A stretch of 64,000 nucleotides of DNA from Melioribacteraceae bacterium (GCA_016342755.1 JAEINS010000007.1:172449-236448); one strand, 5' to 3'; counted from the first letter of the stretch, positions 9,198 through 19,362 are shown. Notes: generated from the sequence alone by a model not told the origin. Program-made: numbers and translations.

Positions 9198-9827
9198 ATG
9201 GCCATTAAGGTAGCGGTAATTGAAGATCATAAGGATTTTAGAGAAAGTATATTCTTATTAATTGAAAGTACTGTTGGATATGAATGTACTGCCGCGTTTG
9301 GAAGTGTTGAAGAAAGTTTAGAAACTGATTATAATGCTGATGTTCTTCTCTTAGATGTACACTTGCCTGGAATTTCCGGTATTGAAGGAATTGCGAAGAT
9401 CAAAGAAAAAAATCCGTTCATAAAAATTATTATGCTTACAATCTTTGAAGATGAAAAAAATATATTCGACGCAATTTTAGCAGGAGCAAATGGTTATCTG
9501 TTGAAAAAAACTTCTTCTCTCAGAATTTTACAGGCAGTTGAAGATGCATATTACGGCGGCGCGCCTATGACTCCCTTTATAGCTCAAAAAACATTAGAAA
9601 TGTTTAAAGGTCAGTTTGCACCTAAAGATTCTGATTACGATTTAACAAAACGTGAAAGAGAAGTTTTAAAACTTATAATTGAAGGATACTCGAACAAACT
9701 TATTTCAGAGAAACTATACATTAGTTTCGATACAGTTAGAAATCATCTTAAAAGCATCTATTTAAAACTTCATGTTCATTCAAAGTCCGAAGCTGTATTA
9801 AAAACAATGAAAGAAAAAATAATTTAA
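9198..9827 (+). CDS. NarL/FixJ-family response regulator
   Basis: The receiver domain (about 1-120) has the acidic pair in VIEDH, the phosphoacceptor Asp near 53 in LLLDVHLPG, a Thr in MLTIFED, and a conserved Lys in YLLKKTS. The C-terminal LuxR-type helix-turn-helix begins at LTKREREVLKLI and includes VRNHLKSIYLKL. The start at 9198 is chosen because AGAAGG stands 5 bases before it; the in-frame ATG at 9183 has a poorer site. The gene follows the FG-GAP/UnbV kinase and matches its HisKA_3 class, so the two probably form one two-component system. The giant secreted-protein gene 68 bp downstream is a plausible target. Confidence 0.92.
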   Translation: MAIKVAVIEDHKDFRESIFLLIESTVGYECTAAFGSVEESLETDYNADVLLLDVHLPGISGIEGIAKIKEKNPFIKIIMLTIFEDEKNIFDAILAGANGYLLKKTSSLRILQAVEDAYYGGAPMTPFIAQKTLEMFKGQFAPKDSDYDLTKREREVLKLIIEGYSNKLISEKLYISFDTVRNHLKSIYLKLHVHSKSEAVLKTMKEKII

Positions 9828-9895
9828 TACCAAATATTACTATAAATTTAGCTGAATTTAATTTATAAGAGAATGATAACTGCTCAGGAGGCATT

Positions 9896-12800
9896 ATGAA
9901 ACGTAAAACTTGTCAATCTTTATTGCTTATAGTTTTTCTAGTTTTATCAATTAGTGTTAACGCACAAATTCAATCAGTAGCCGGGGGCGGAACTTGGGAC
10001 GAAACAACCACATGGGTTGGAGGTGTAGTTCCGGGTGAAAACAATGATGTTATAATTAATGGAACAGTTATACTAAATGGTACGTATACGATTAGAAATT
10101 TGACAGTTTCTTCATCTGGCGTACTTCAAAATCGATACGGACATTCGCCCTATTTAACAGTTCAAGGAAATATTGTAAATAACGGAACAATAAGAAATAA
10201 TCCAGATGGATATCATCTTAGAATTTATTGTAAAGGAAATGTTACTAACAATGGCGAGTTTTCAAATTTGTGGTTAGCTCTAAATTCGGAGAGCAATCAG
10301 TATATTGGTGGAACTTCAATATATCAGATAAATGAGATCTATAAAGAGCCAAATGGAGATATTACAGCCAGTAGTGATTTATTAGTTGGTGATGAATGCA
10401 CGTTTAATCTATCATATGATGTTTTATATATGCAAAGTTATAAACTAACAGCAAATTCTCCTGAGAGTGATTATTTTTATGGAGGGACAGTACATAGTAA
10501 TGGAGAAATTGATGTAACTGGATCCTGGGGTTCTAACTTAGATGGAAATTACACTTTAGTTGGTAGTAACCCAATGAATTTTAGAAGTACAAATACATCT
10601 TTTGGCGATTTTACAGTAGCACCCGGCAAAGTAATTCAAAATCGATATGGACATTCGCCATATTTAACAGTTCAAGGAAATATTGTAAATAACGGAACAA
10701 TAAGAGATAATCCCGATGGATATAATCTTAGAATTTATTGCAAAGGTAATGTTACTAACAATGGCGAGTTTTCTAATATGTGGTTAACATTAAATTCAGA
10801 GAACAACCAATATATAAATGGAACATCAACCTATCAAATAGAAGATATTTACAAGGATCCCAATGGATATGTTACTGCTACTAGTGATCTAGTATTTGGT
10901 GATAACTGTACCTTTAATTTATCATACGACACTTTATATATGCAAAGTTATAAACTAACAGCAAATTCTCCTGAGAGTGATTATTTTTATGGAGGGACAG
11001 TACATAGTAATGGAGAAATTGATGTAACTGGATCCTGGGGTTCTAACTTAGATGGAAATTACACTTTAGTTGGTAGTAACCCAATGAATTTTAGAAGTAC
11101 AAATACATCTTTTGGCGATTTTACAGTAGCACCCGGCAAAGTAATTCAAAATCGATATGGACATTCGCCATATTTAACAGTTCAAGGAAATATTGTAAAT
11201 AACGGAACAATAAGAGATAATCCCGATGGATATAATCTTAGAATTTATTGCAAAGGTAATGTTACTAACAATGGCGAGTTTTCTAATATGTGGTTAACAT
11301 TAAATTCAGAGAACAACCAATATATAAATGGAACATCAACCTATCAAATAGAAGATATTTACAAAGAGCCAAATGGATACATTACAGCCAGCAGCGACTT
11401 ATTATTTGGTGATAAGTGTACCTTTAATTTATCATACGACACGTTATATATGCAGAGTTATAAACTTACTGCAAACTCTCCGGGATCTCATTATTTTTAT
11501 AATGGAACAGTACATAGTAATGGTGAAATAGATGTTACCGGTACTTGGGGCTCAAATTTAGATGGAAATGTTACTCTTGTTGGTTCCGATACAATGAGAA
11601 TAGGTCCCACTATCTCATCTTTTGGTGATCTTACAGTTTCATCTGAGAAAGTAGTTGCTAATAGATATGGTAGTTCTCCATACTTCTACATAAATAATCT
11701 TACAAACTATGGCGAAATTATTGACAATCCCGATGGATATCATTTAAGAGCCTTCATTAACGGGGATTTTTACAACTATGGCGAATATACAATTTATTAT
11801 ACAAATTTTTATGCTGATGGTAAACACAATAAAATAAGCGGGGAAGTTTTTAGTGATATTTATATATATAAAACAGATGATCCTGATGGTGGTAGTTTTA
11901 CAATTGAAAACAATTTTACTTCAAATAATTCACTTAGAATCTATGAAGAGGCTAATCTTAATATTCTTAGTGGTGCTTCTTTAAATTGCAAAAACTATTT
12001 TTCAAACTCTGGTGAAATAAATAATAAAGGTAGATTAAGTTACACCTTCCGTCGAACTTATAATGGAAGTGTGTCGTTAAATAAAGATTTCAATTTAGAT
12101 TTTTATTTATCAGATAGAGCAGAAGCAGATACATTTACAGTGGCAGTAAATAATTCAGTATATCCATATTTAACTTCTTCAATTAATAGATGGTGGAGTT
12201 TTGATGCGAATAAAGAAGGTGGAACATATTCTCTAACTCTATATTATGAAGACAATTTATTGAATGGGCAAAATGAGGATCAGCTTGAAGTATTTTTAAC
12301 ACCTGATAATGGTGAGACCTGGCAAAAACTAAGTAATCCTATTAATAAAACAATTGATAAAGAAGCAAATACTATCACAGTTGGTACAAGTAGCGAACCT
12401 CTTGATTATGGATATGGCGATATAGTTATAAGTTCTGGTAATATTACTCAGGTTCCACAAATAGGTCTTTCGGTCGTAGGTAGAAGGGATGTAAGAGTTG
12501 GACCACCAAATAGATATTCAGTAAGTTATTGGAATAATAGTAATTTCCCAACAGATGAATTTTTTATTGAACTGAATACTAATAGAGGAGTTCATATAAT
12601 GTCTGTTATTACAACAGATATTGAAACAGGTGAATCTGTTGAGATACCTATAGATTCATTAACTTATGCAAATATTAATGACGAAGCATTTTTGCTGATA
12701 AATGGACTTGAACCGGATGAGCTAAGAACCTTTGAAGTTATACTGGGTGCAGTACCTGATGAGGAAACATTATCAAAAGCTAAAATAGAACCAATAACAC

Positions 12801-14164
12801 TAACAGTAGCGGCTGTGTGGCTAGGCGGAGCATTATTAAAAGATTATGTTGGCAATGTTGTTGTAGAAGGCTGTTATGAAATGTGGCGCCCGGTAAAGCA
12901 TGATCAATCTTTAATGGATGCAAGTATTAATGGATTAACAAGTAGTATGAAAAAAGCAGCAACATTTGAAAATGGTGGTAAAACCTTAGCGAAAGAAGCG
13001 GCAGAGCAGGTTGTGAAACGTACTGGAAAAGCTGCCCTTTGGCCAGCATTTTTGGCAATGGATGTATATGACTGTATGAAAAATACAGTTAAAGGAATGA
13101 AAGATTATGTGAACGGTAATTTTGATAAAAAAGAGAAAGAACTTAGAAAAGTTACTTCGTGGGATCCAAATGCCAAAGAAGGTCCAACCGGTTTTGGCGA
13201 AAATGGATATATGTCGTCCACAGATCCAATGAATTATACAATCCTTTTTGAAAATAAAAAAGAAGCTACCGCACCAGCTTGGAAAGTTGTAATTCTAGAT
13301 ACACTTGATGAAAATGTATATGATATCTCATCTGTTAAGGTTGGTAAAATGAGTCATGATATGGGAGTATTTTCACAAGAAGGAAATATTCTAAAATGGG
13401 AATTTGTAGAAATTGAATTGCAGCCAAACGTTACTCCACCGGAAGGTGAAGGTTTCGTTAGATTCACTGTTGATCTATTACCAAATCTTCCAAATGGAAC
13501 AGAGATTAAAAATAAAGCTGAAATTGTGTTTGACTTAAACAAACCAATTATGACTAATGTAGCATTAAACACTTTGGATTTTGAATCACCAGTAACCGAA
13601 GTTGGTAATATGGAATTTGATGGCGATCTTGCAACAATATCATGGTCAGTTAACGATCAAAATGGATCTGGTGGTAAAGAAACAAAAGTGTATTTATCTA
13701 AAAATGATGCTCCATTTACATTGGCCGGAAAATCATTTACAAATTCAGTTCAGGTTCCAGTTGAAGCCGAAGTACCTTATAAACTTTATTTGGTAACTCA
13801 GGATAATGTTGGTAATATTGAAAAAGAACCTAAAGTAGTTGAAAAAGTATTTAGCGGTACAGAAGATGAAAACATAGTACCTGATAGCTATAGTTTAGAG
13901 CAGAACTATCCAAATCCGTTTAACCCAACTACAACAATAGTATATGATCTTCCAGTTGTAAGTCAGATTAAACTTGGAATCTATAATGTTCTTGGCGAAA
14001 GAATTGCATTATTAGAAGATGGAATAAGATCAACCGGACGTCATTATGTAACATTTGACGGAAGTAAATTATCATCCGGAGTTTATTTTTACCGTATTGA
14101 AGCAAAAGCAGTTAGCGGCGGTAAAGATTTTAGCGCAGTAAAAAAACTTCTTTTACTTAAATAA
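9896..14164 (+). CDS. Giant T9SS-sorted repeat protein (paralog 1)
   Basis: This 1422-residue secreted protein has an ideal AGGAGG ribosome binding site. It begins with a signal peptide (cleavage near NAQ) and a GGGTWDETTTWVGGVVPG beta-helix entry motif. Three close copies and one diverged copy of a 170-residue, Asn/Gly/Tyr-rich unit follow (about 75-640), each opening with NRYGHSPYL-like sequence. After more beta-rich sequence comes an alpha-helical, partly hydrophobic insert (about 959-1085), then a beta-sandwich starting at TSWDPNAKEGP (about 1088), an Ig-like domain (about 1230-1320), and a C-terminal type A sorting domain (NYPNPFNPTTTIVYD, ending KKLLLLK). The sorting domain implies export by T9SS to the cell surface. 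The ligand or partner is unknown. It shares its architecture with the next gene. Confidence 0.88.
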   Translation: MKRKTCQSLLLIVFLVLSISVNAQIQSVAGGGTWDETTTWVGGVVPGENNDVIINGTVILNGTYTIRNLTVSSSGVLQNRYGHSPYLTVQGNIVNNGTIRNNPDGYHLRIYCKGNVTNNGEFSNLWLALNSESNQYIGGTSIYQINEIYKEPNGDITASSDLLVGDECTFNLSYDVLYMQSYKLTANSPESDYFYGGTVHSNGEIDVTGSWGSNLDGNYTLVGSNPMNFRSTNTSFGDFTVAPGKVIQNRYGHSPYLTVQGNIVNNGTIRDNPDGYNLRIYCKGNVTNNGEFSNMWLTLNSENNQYINGTSTYQIEDIYKDPNGYVTATSDLVFGDNCTFNLSYDTLYMQSYKLTANSPESDYFYGGTVHSNGEIDVTGSWGSNLDGNYTLVGSNPMNFRSTNTSFGDFTVAPGKVIQNRYGHSPYLTVQGNIVNNGTIRDNPDGYNLRIYCKGNVTNNGEFSNMWLTLNSENNQYINGTSTYQIEDIYKEPNGYITASSDLLFGDKCTFNLSYDTLYMQSYKLTANSPGSHYFYNGTVHSNGEIDVTGTWGSNLDGNVTLVGSDTMRIGPTISSFGDLTVSSEKVVANRYGSSPYFYINNLTNYGEIIDNPDGYHLRAFINGDFYNYGEYTIYYTNFYADGKHNKISGEVFSDIYIYKTDDPDGGSFTIENNFTSNNSLRIYEEANLNILSGASLNCKNYFSNSGEINNKGRLSYTFRRTYNGSVSLNKDFNLDFYLSDRAEADTFTVAVNNSVYPYLTSSINRWWSFDANKEGGTYSLTLYYEDNLLNGQNEDQLEVFLTPDNGETWQKLSNPINKTIDKEANTITVGTSSEPLDYGYGDIVISSGNITQVPQIGLSVVGRRDVRVGPPNRYSVSYWNNSNFPTDEFFIELNTNRGVHIMSVITTDIETGESVEIPIDSLTYANINDEAFLLINGLEPDELRTFEVILGAVPDEETLSKAKIEPITLTVAAVWLGGALLKDYVGNVVVEGCYEMWRPVKHDQSLMDASINGLTSSMKKAATFENGGKTLAKEAAEQVVKRTGKAALWPAFLAMDVYDCMKNTVKGMKDYVNGNFDKKEKELRKVTSWDPNAKEGPTGFGENGYMSSTDPMNYTILFENKKEATAPAWKVVILDTLDENVYDISSVKVGKMSHDMGVFSQEGNILKWEFVEIELQPNVTPPEGEGFVRFTVDLLPNLPNGTEIKNKAEIVFDLNKPIMTNVALNTLDFESPVTEVGNMEFDGDLATISWSVNDQNGSGGKETKVYLSKNDAPFTLAGKSFTNSVQVPVEAEVPYKLYLVTQDNVGNIEKEPKVVEKVFSGTEDENIVPDSYSLEQNYPNPFNPTTTIVYDLPVVSQIKLGIYNVLGERIALLEDGIRSTGRHYVTFDGSKLSSGVYFYRIEAKAVSGGKDFSAVKKLLLLK
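10423..11364 (+). repeat. 432-bp perfect direct repeat inside the giant protein gene
   Basis: Positions 10423-10854 and 10933-11364 are identical base for base at an offset of 510 bp, which is 170 codons. The frame is kept. An older copy of the unit lies upstream (from about 10115) and a diverged one downstream (from about 11625). The perfect identity includes silent positions, so the event is recent. Confidence 0.95.
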
Positions 14165-14170
14165 AGTTTA

Positions 14171-14208
14171 CATTGTGGAATGGAAATTTCCATTCCACAA
14201 TGTTTTTT
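14171..14208 (+). terminator. Rho-independent terminator, 32-bp perfect palindrome
   Basis: Positions 14171-14202 form a perfect palindrome (arms CATTGTGGAATGGAAA and its complement), followed directly by six T. It ends the kinase/regulator/giant-protein transcript before the second paralog. Confidence 0.9.
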
Positions 14209-14319
14209 AAATTTCCTATTAATATTCCATAGCAATTTTCTTTTGCAGTTTTTACCGAAATAAATATCACAAAGTTTCTTTTTATTCTATTCATATAAAA
14301 TCATTTATTGGAGAATGAT

Positions 14320-17300
14320 ATGAAAAGATTATTCATGGTTTTTGTTTTAATTGCCCTTATTATATCAAATAATATTTCTGCCCAGACAATAACATCAACA
14401 TCAGCAGGCGGAAATTGGGAAAACACCGGTTCCTGGATTGGCGGAGTTATTCCCGGCGAAAATAATGATGTTGTTATTACTTCAACTATTTCAGCAACCA
14501 GCAGTAATTCCAAATGTAAGAATTTAACTGTCAGCAGTGGTGCGGTTTTCCAAAACGGTGGCGGATTGGGATGGGTTACACCGGTGATATACGGAAATAT
14601 TATTAATGAAGGAACCATCAGAAATAATCCTGACGGGAATGAACTATGGTTGCATATTTATGGTGATGTACATAATAATGGAACCTGGATTAATTCGCAG
14701 ACACATTTTTCAAGTTTGGAAGAACAAATAATATCACAGGGATCAGGAAAAAAATTCGAAACATCTATTACCAGGAGTTCATCTTCAGGCAGAGGAAACG
14801 GTATTATTAAAGCGGCAAGTGATATTACATTTGCCTGTACTGTAAACCTTCAAAGAGAAAATTATGAGTGGAGCATTCTGGATATGAATGGCTTTAAATT
14901 AAATCTTGAAGGAGAATTTTATATAACGGATGTAATAATTAATAACGCCAATCCATTAGTATCTACTGAATTATTCGAGGTAAAAAGAACATACTTTGAT
15001 ACTGATATAAACATTGCCGGCGTTCTTTCAATAATAGAAAGCAACGTAACATTCGGAAAAAATCTTACCATAAATGGAATTCTGCAAAACATTGGATCTC
15101 TTGGATGGGTAACAGTTTCAGTAAATGGAAATCTGATTAACAACGGAACAATAAGGAATAATCCTAATGGAAATGAATTATGGATTTATACATACGGTAA
15201 TTTGCATAATAATGGAAGCTGGCTAAATACCCAGACAAATTTTTCAGCCGAAACAGAACAGAAAATATCGCAAAGTTCAGGTAAGAAATTCGAAACTTAT
15301 TTTAAAAGAAATGAGCCGTCATACGGTAAAGGTAATGGAACTATATCGGCGTTAAGTGATATTACTTTTGCTAATAATGTTAATCTGCAAGGACAAAATT
15401 ACGTCTGGAGTCCTTTAGATATGAAGGGATATAATTTAAATCTGGAAGGTACTTTTACTTTAACAGATATTGTATTAAAAAATGCCGGTTCGTTATTTTC
15501 AGAAGAATCCTTCCAGGTAGTAAGAACATATTTTGATACTGAACTTACTGTAGAGGGAATTCTATCTTTAAGAGAAAGCAACGTAACATTTGCAAAACAA
15601 ATAATATTGAACGGAATAATTCAAAATAGCGGTTCTATGGGCTGGATAACAGTAACTTTTCTCGGGCCAATTGTAAATAATGGTGAATTCCGCAATAACC
15701 CCGGCGGGAATGAATTATGGACAGTAAGTAATGGAAATATTTTGGGAAATGGTATTTTCACTAACTCTAGAAATTATGCAGAAACAAATGGCGACGACAA
15801 TAAAATAAACGGGACATTTTACGAATTTCTGTCCTTAAAAAGTTCCGGTGATCCTAAAGCCGGGAAAGTAATTATTAACGGGATTTTAAACAGTTTTGGC
15901 AGAACACAAATTGAAAGCGGAACCGAAGCAGAAATTGCGGGAAACGGTAAATTTTATGATAAGGGCGAATTTGTTAATAATGGTTCTCTTAAAAACAATG
16001 GAACCATATATAATACTTTTAATCCGGTAACCGGATTATCGTTTAACTTTTTTAGTATTAGCGCATCATTTCTTTTAGAACCTGAAATAGATTCTATTAA
16101 AATAGAATCCTATGGCAATCAAATTCCTGCATCATTTGGCAATGCTGTTAAAAACTGGTGGCGCATAATACCATTCTCCGGGAACAGCCCGGAATTATTT
16201 TCAAATCTAATATTAAGGTACAGCGAAGATATACTTAATAATAATATTGAAGAAGAACTCCAGATATTTCATTCCATTGATAGCGGTAAAACCTGGCAGC
16301 AGATCTCTTCTTCAGCAAATATTACAAGAGATAATATAAATAACTCGGTAGCAATTTCGGATGCGCCTGCTTATGGCGATTATATACTTGCTTCAAGCAG
16401 TAATCCTTATTCAGTAAAACCTTCGGTAGTTGTTTCAATACTGGGCAGATCCAGATTACGTATTGGACCACCAAACAGATATACAATACATTACGCGAAT
16501 AATAGTGATACTCCTACAGATGATTTCTTTTTTTCAGTCGGTACAGGATCAAACACAAGAATTTTAAGTGCTGAACTTCCAATGGCAGATGGTACGGTCG
16601 AGGTTTTTCCTATTGACAGCATAAATATGGAATATGACGACAAAGTAGCAACTTTTATTATTGCCGGTTTAGAACCAGGAGAGGAAGGTACTTTTGATAT
16701 TATTTGTACAGGCGATCCTTTAAATAAAACCAGTCTGCAAAAAGCAAAATTTGAACCATTTACACTTATAGCGGTTGGTATTATTACATTCGGAACGGTT
16801 AAGGTAATAGATTATATAGGCAGCAAGGCAATTGAAAATACGTCAATGTCTAATGACGACAAGGCAAAGCTTGATTTGGTTTTAAGCGGAGAAGTAAAAA
16901 AAGAAATTAAGAAGGAAAAAAGCCGGGGCAAAAAAGTTTTTGTAGCCCGTAAGATTGGTGTAACAATACTTGGAAAAGTAATGGGAGTTGTAGGCGGAGT
17001 TATTGAAGTCGGGGCTGCAGTTACAAGAAATGTAAAAGGTGTTTTTCATAATCTTTATAGCAGAGTTTATCTTTTTATTCAGAAGGATGTTGGATATTTT
17101 GGTGTAGAAGAAAAGCAGGGAACCTTAATGACAACTGGCGGCAAAAAGGAAATGATTGGCGCAACTTCCTGGGATCCAAATGAAAAAGTTGGTCCTGAAG
17201 GTTATGGAATATCTAAGCATATTTCTTCTGCCGGTAAAATGCATTACCAAATTCTTTTCGAAAATAAAAAGGAAGCATCCGATTCTGCATATAAGATTAT

Positions 17301-18189
17301 TATAATTGATACACTCAGTTCTGTTTTCGATCCTACTACAATTGAATTTGGCAGAACTAGTCATCCCGGATTTTCATTTACACGGGATAATAATATTCTT
17401 ACATGGGAAGTAATTGGAATTGAACTGGCACCTAATGTTAATCCGCCTGAAGGTGAAGGATGGGTTTCATTTAGTGTTAATACTAAAGATGATCTTGTTT
17501 CAGGCACAACAATAAGCAACAAAGCGGCTATAACTTTCGACAGCAATGCTCCAATTATTACTAATGAAGTAATAAATGTTCTTGATTTTGATCCGCCGGC
17601 TACACAATTATACTCGCAGGTTACAAGCAATAATAATGATGATCTAATAATTAAATGGACTGCTGATGATGGTGAAAATGGTTCGGGAATATCTGCGACA
17701 ACTATTTTTTGCTCGGTTGACGGTGATCCGTTTGAACCTGTTGTTATGACATTTGAAGACTCAGCAGTTTATATACCTAAAAAGGGTAGTCATCAATATT
17801 CTTTTTACGCACTGTCTGAAGATAATGTAGGGAACCTGGAAGCGTCTTTTTCCATACCAATTGAGTTTGATTATACAACAACAATAGATTCTGATGAAAT
17901 TTTACCAAGTTCATATAATTTATCTCAAAACTATCCAAATCCATTTAATCCTTCTACAACTATTGTTTACGATTTGCCGGTTACAAGTTATGTTAAACTT
18001 GCAATATTCAATATTCTTGGCGAACGTATATCAACATTAACTAATAAAATTCAGAACAACGGCAGATATAAAGTAAAATGGAATGCGGTCGGTTTATCCT
18101 CAGGTGTATATTTCTACCGTATTGAAGCAAAATCTGTTTCTGGCGGAAAAAAATTTAACGCTGTAAAAAAACTGATGTTCTTGAAATAG
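14320..18189 (+). CDS. Giant T9SS-sorted repeat protein (paralog 2)
   Basis: The start is ATG at 14320 (MKRLFMVFVLIA), with GGAG 6 bases upstream; the frame also opens at a TTG 12 bases earlier. The 1289-residue product has a signal peptide ending near SAQ, the same GGNWENTGSWIGGVIPG entry motif as its neighbour, and three units of about 178-180 residues marked by GW[VI]T and NNP[DNG]GNELW (near 80, 258 and 438). It also has a helical insert (about 805-945) that differs strongly from the neighbour's and holds a glycine-rich hydrophobic stretch (GKVMGVVGGVIEVGAAV). A TSWDPNEKVGP beta-sandwich, an Ig-like domain and a T9SS type A tail (NYPNPFNPSTTIVYD) follow. The shared layout shows an old tandem duplication of the whole gene. 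Function unknown. Confidence 0.88.
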   Translation: MKRLFMVFVLIALIISNNISAQTITSTSAGGNWENTGSWIGGVIPGENNDVVITSTISATSSNSKCKNLTVSSGAVFQNGGGLGWVTPVIYGNIINEGTIRNNPDGNELWLHIYGDVHNNGTWINSQTHFSSLEEQIISQGSGKKFETSITRSSSSGRGNGIIKAASDITFACTVNLQRENYEWSILDMNGFKLNLEGEFYITDVIINNANPLVSTELFEVKRTYFDTDINIAGVLSIIESNVTFGKNLTINGILQNIGSLGWVTVSVNGNLINNGTIRNNPNGNELWIYTYGNLHNNGSWLNTQTNFSAETEQKISQSSGKKFETYFKRNEPSYGKGNGTISALSDITFANNVNLQGQNYVWSPLDMKGYNLNLEGTFTLTDIVLKNAGSLFSEESFQVVRTYFDTELTVEGILSLRESNVTFAKQIILNGIIQNSGSMGWITVTFLGPIVNNGEFRNNPGGNELWTVSNGNILGNGIFTNSRNYAETNGDDNKINGTFYEFLSLKSSGDPKAGKVIINGILNSFGRTQIESGTEAEIAGNGKFYDKGEFVNNGSLKNNGTIYNTFNPVTGLSFNFFSISASFLLEPEIDSIKIESYGNQIPASFGNAVKNWWRIIPFSGNSPELFSNLILRYSEDILNNNIEEELQIFHSIDSGKTWQQISSSANITRDNINNSVAISDAPAYGDYILASSSNPYSVKPSVVVSILGRSRLRIGPPNRYTIHYANNSDTPTDDFFFSVGTGSNTRILSAELPMADGTVEVFPIDSINMEYDDKVATFIIAGLEPGEEGTFDIICTGDPLNKTSLQKAKFEPFTLIAVGIITFGTVKVIDYIGSKAIENTSMSNDDKAKLDLVLSGEVKKEIKKEKSRGKKVFVARKIGVTILGKVMGVVGGVIEVGAAVTRNVKGVFHNLYSRVYLFIQKDVGYFGVEEKQGTLMTTGGKKEMIGATSWDPNEKVGPEGYGISKHISSAGKMHYQILFENKKEASDSAYKIIIIDTLSSVFDPTTIEFGRTSHPGFSFTRDNNILTWEVIGIELAPNVNPPEGEGWVSFSVNTKDDLVSGTTISNKAAITFDSNAPIITNEVINVLDFDPPATQLYSQVTSNNNDDLIIKWTADDGENGSGISATTIFCSVDGDPFEPVVMTFEDSAVYIPKKGSHQYSFYALSEDNVGNLEASFSIPIEFDYTTTIDSDEILPSSYNLSQNYPNPFNPSTTIVYDLPVTSYVKLAIFNILGERISTLTNKIQNNGRYKVKWNAVGLSSGVYFYRIEAKSVSGGKKFNAVKKLMFLK

Positions 18190-18232
18190 ACGGGGTAATA
18201 GAAAAAACAAATTCCTCTTTGTATTAGGAATT

Positions 18233-18275
18233 ATAAACCTTCGGGGAAAATTTCTCTGAAGGTTTATTATTTTAT
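18233..18275 (+). terminator. Rho-independent terminator
   Basis: ATAAACCTTC (18233-18242) pairs perfectly with GAAGGTTTAT (18258-18267), followed by a T-rich run. It lies 43 bp after the second giant-protein gene. Confidence 0.8.
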
Positions 18276-18358
18276 AAAAAATCATCCGACTGGCATATTT
18301 GCAGAAATAAAATTATTATTCTAAAATAATTTTTATCAATAATTAGTGTGGTTTACAA

Positions 18359-19315
18359 ATGGAATATAATAATTTAGGTAAAAATGGTCCCGAAGTTTCT
18401 AGAATAGGATTCGGAGCCTGGGCTATAGGCGGTATGAATTGGGGACCAACGGATGATGAGGTTTCTTTAAGAGCATTAAATGAAGCAATTGACTGCGGCG
18501 TAACATTTATTGATACGGCTGATGTTTATGGTTTTGGGCATTCGGAAGAACTGATAGCAAAACTGATTAAAGAACGCGGCAAAAAAAACATAGTAATTGC
18601 GTCTAAAGCCGGTAACGACTTTTATAATGCTTCAAATAAGGATGATGAAGGCTACGGGGCAATAAAACAGACTTATACCAAAGAATACCTTATCTATGCA
18701 GTAGAACAGAGCTTAAAGCGATTAAACGTTGATGCAATTGATATATTGCAGCTGCACAGTCCGGATATTGAAAAACTTGAACAGGACGAACCCTGGGAAG
18801 CTCTGGAGCAATTAAAAAAAGATGGCAAGATTTTGCATGCCGGTTTAAGTATTCAGTCGTTTCAAGAAACAGCTCAGGCTCATTTACTTGATGAACACAA
18901 TGATATTTTAGATGCGATTCAGGTTAGATATAACTTATTAGAGCGTGAAGCGGAAAAAGTATTGTTCCCAAAAGCCGAAAGATACGGGATTGGCGTTATA
19001 GTTAGAATACCACTTTTATTTGGATTTTTAACCGGGAAGTTTAATGCGGATTCAAAATTTTCTGAAGAAGATCATAGAAGTATGAATCTCTCAAAGGAAA
19101 AATTAGAACAGTATTTAGTAAGCCTGGAAAAAATGAAACCGCTGTTTGATGAGTATCCGGATCAGACTATGGCGCAAGTAAGTTTAAGATTTTGTGTCTC
19201 TCATCCTGCGTGTCAGACTGTTATACCGGGCGCAAAAACTCCGGCACAAGTTAAAGATAATTCATTTGCCGGCAGTCTTGGTTCTATTCCCAAAGATAAG
19301 ATCCCGAAGTTGTAA
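18359..19315 (+). CDS. Aldo/keto reductase
   Basis: This is a cytosolic NADP(H)-dependent oxidoreductase with a TIM-barrel fold. The catalytic tetrad is complete: Asp52 and Tyr57 in DTADVYGFGHSEE, Lys83 in IASKAG and His133 in LQLHSPD. Near the C-terminus, TVIPGAKTPAQVKDN fits the cofactor phosphate-binding region. At 318 residues it is full length for the family. The substrate cannot be inferred; the sequence style is that of the YajO/L-glyceraldehyde-reductase-like branch. It is a single gene between two terminators, with no clear Shine-Dalgarno. Confidence 0.9.
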   Translation: MEYNNLGKNGPEVSRIGFGAWAIGGMNWGPTDDEVSLRALNEAIDCGVTFIDTADVYGFGHSEELIAKLIKERGKKNIVIASKAGNDFYNASNKDDEGYGAIKQTYTKEYLIYAVEQSLKRLNVDAIDILQLHSPDIEKLEQDEPWEALEQLKKDGKILHAGLSIQSFQETAQAHLLDEHNDILDAIQVRYNLLEREAEKVLFPKAERYGIGVIVRIPLLFGFLTGKFNADSKFSEEDHRSMNLSKEKLEQYLVSLEKMKPLFDEYPDQTMAQVSLRFCVSHPACQTVIPGAKTPAQVKDNSFAGSLGSIPKDKIPKL

Positions 19316-19324
19316 AAACTTAAA

Positions 19325-19347
19325 TGGGGCGTAAAATTTGCGTCCCA
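19325..19347. terminator. Bidirectional hairpin between convergent genes
   Basis: TGGGGCG and CGTCCCA (one G-T) form the base of a stem whose pairing continues through TAAA/ATTT. It lies between the aldo/keto reductase and the trkH stop. Confidence 0.65.
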
Positions 19348-19362
19348 TACAGATCTATAATT

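Noticed and set aside
10423..11364. Long direct repeats taken as transposon ends or a CRISPR-like array
   Set aside because: The repeat keeps the reading frame and codes for a 170-residue protein unit.
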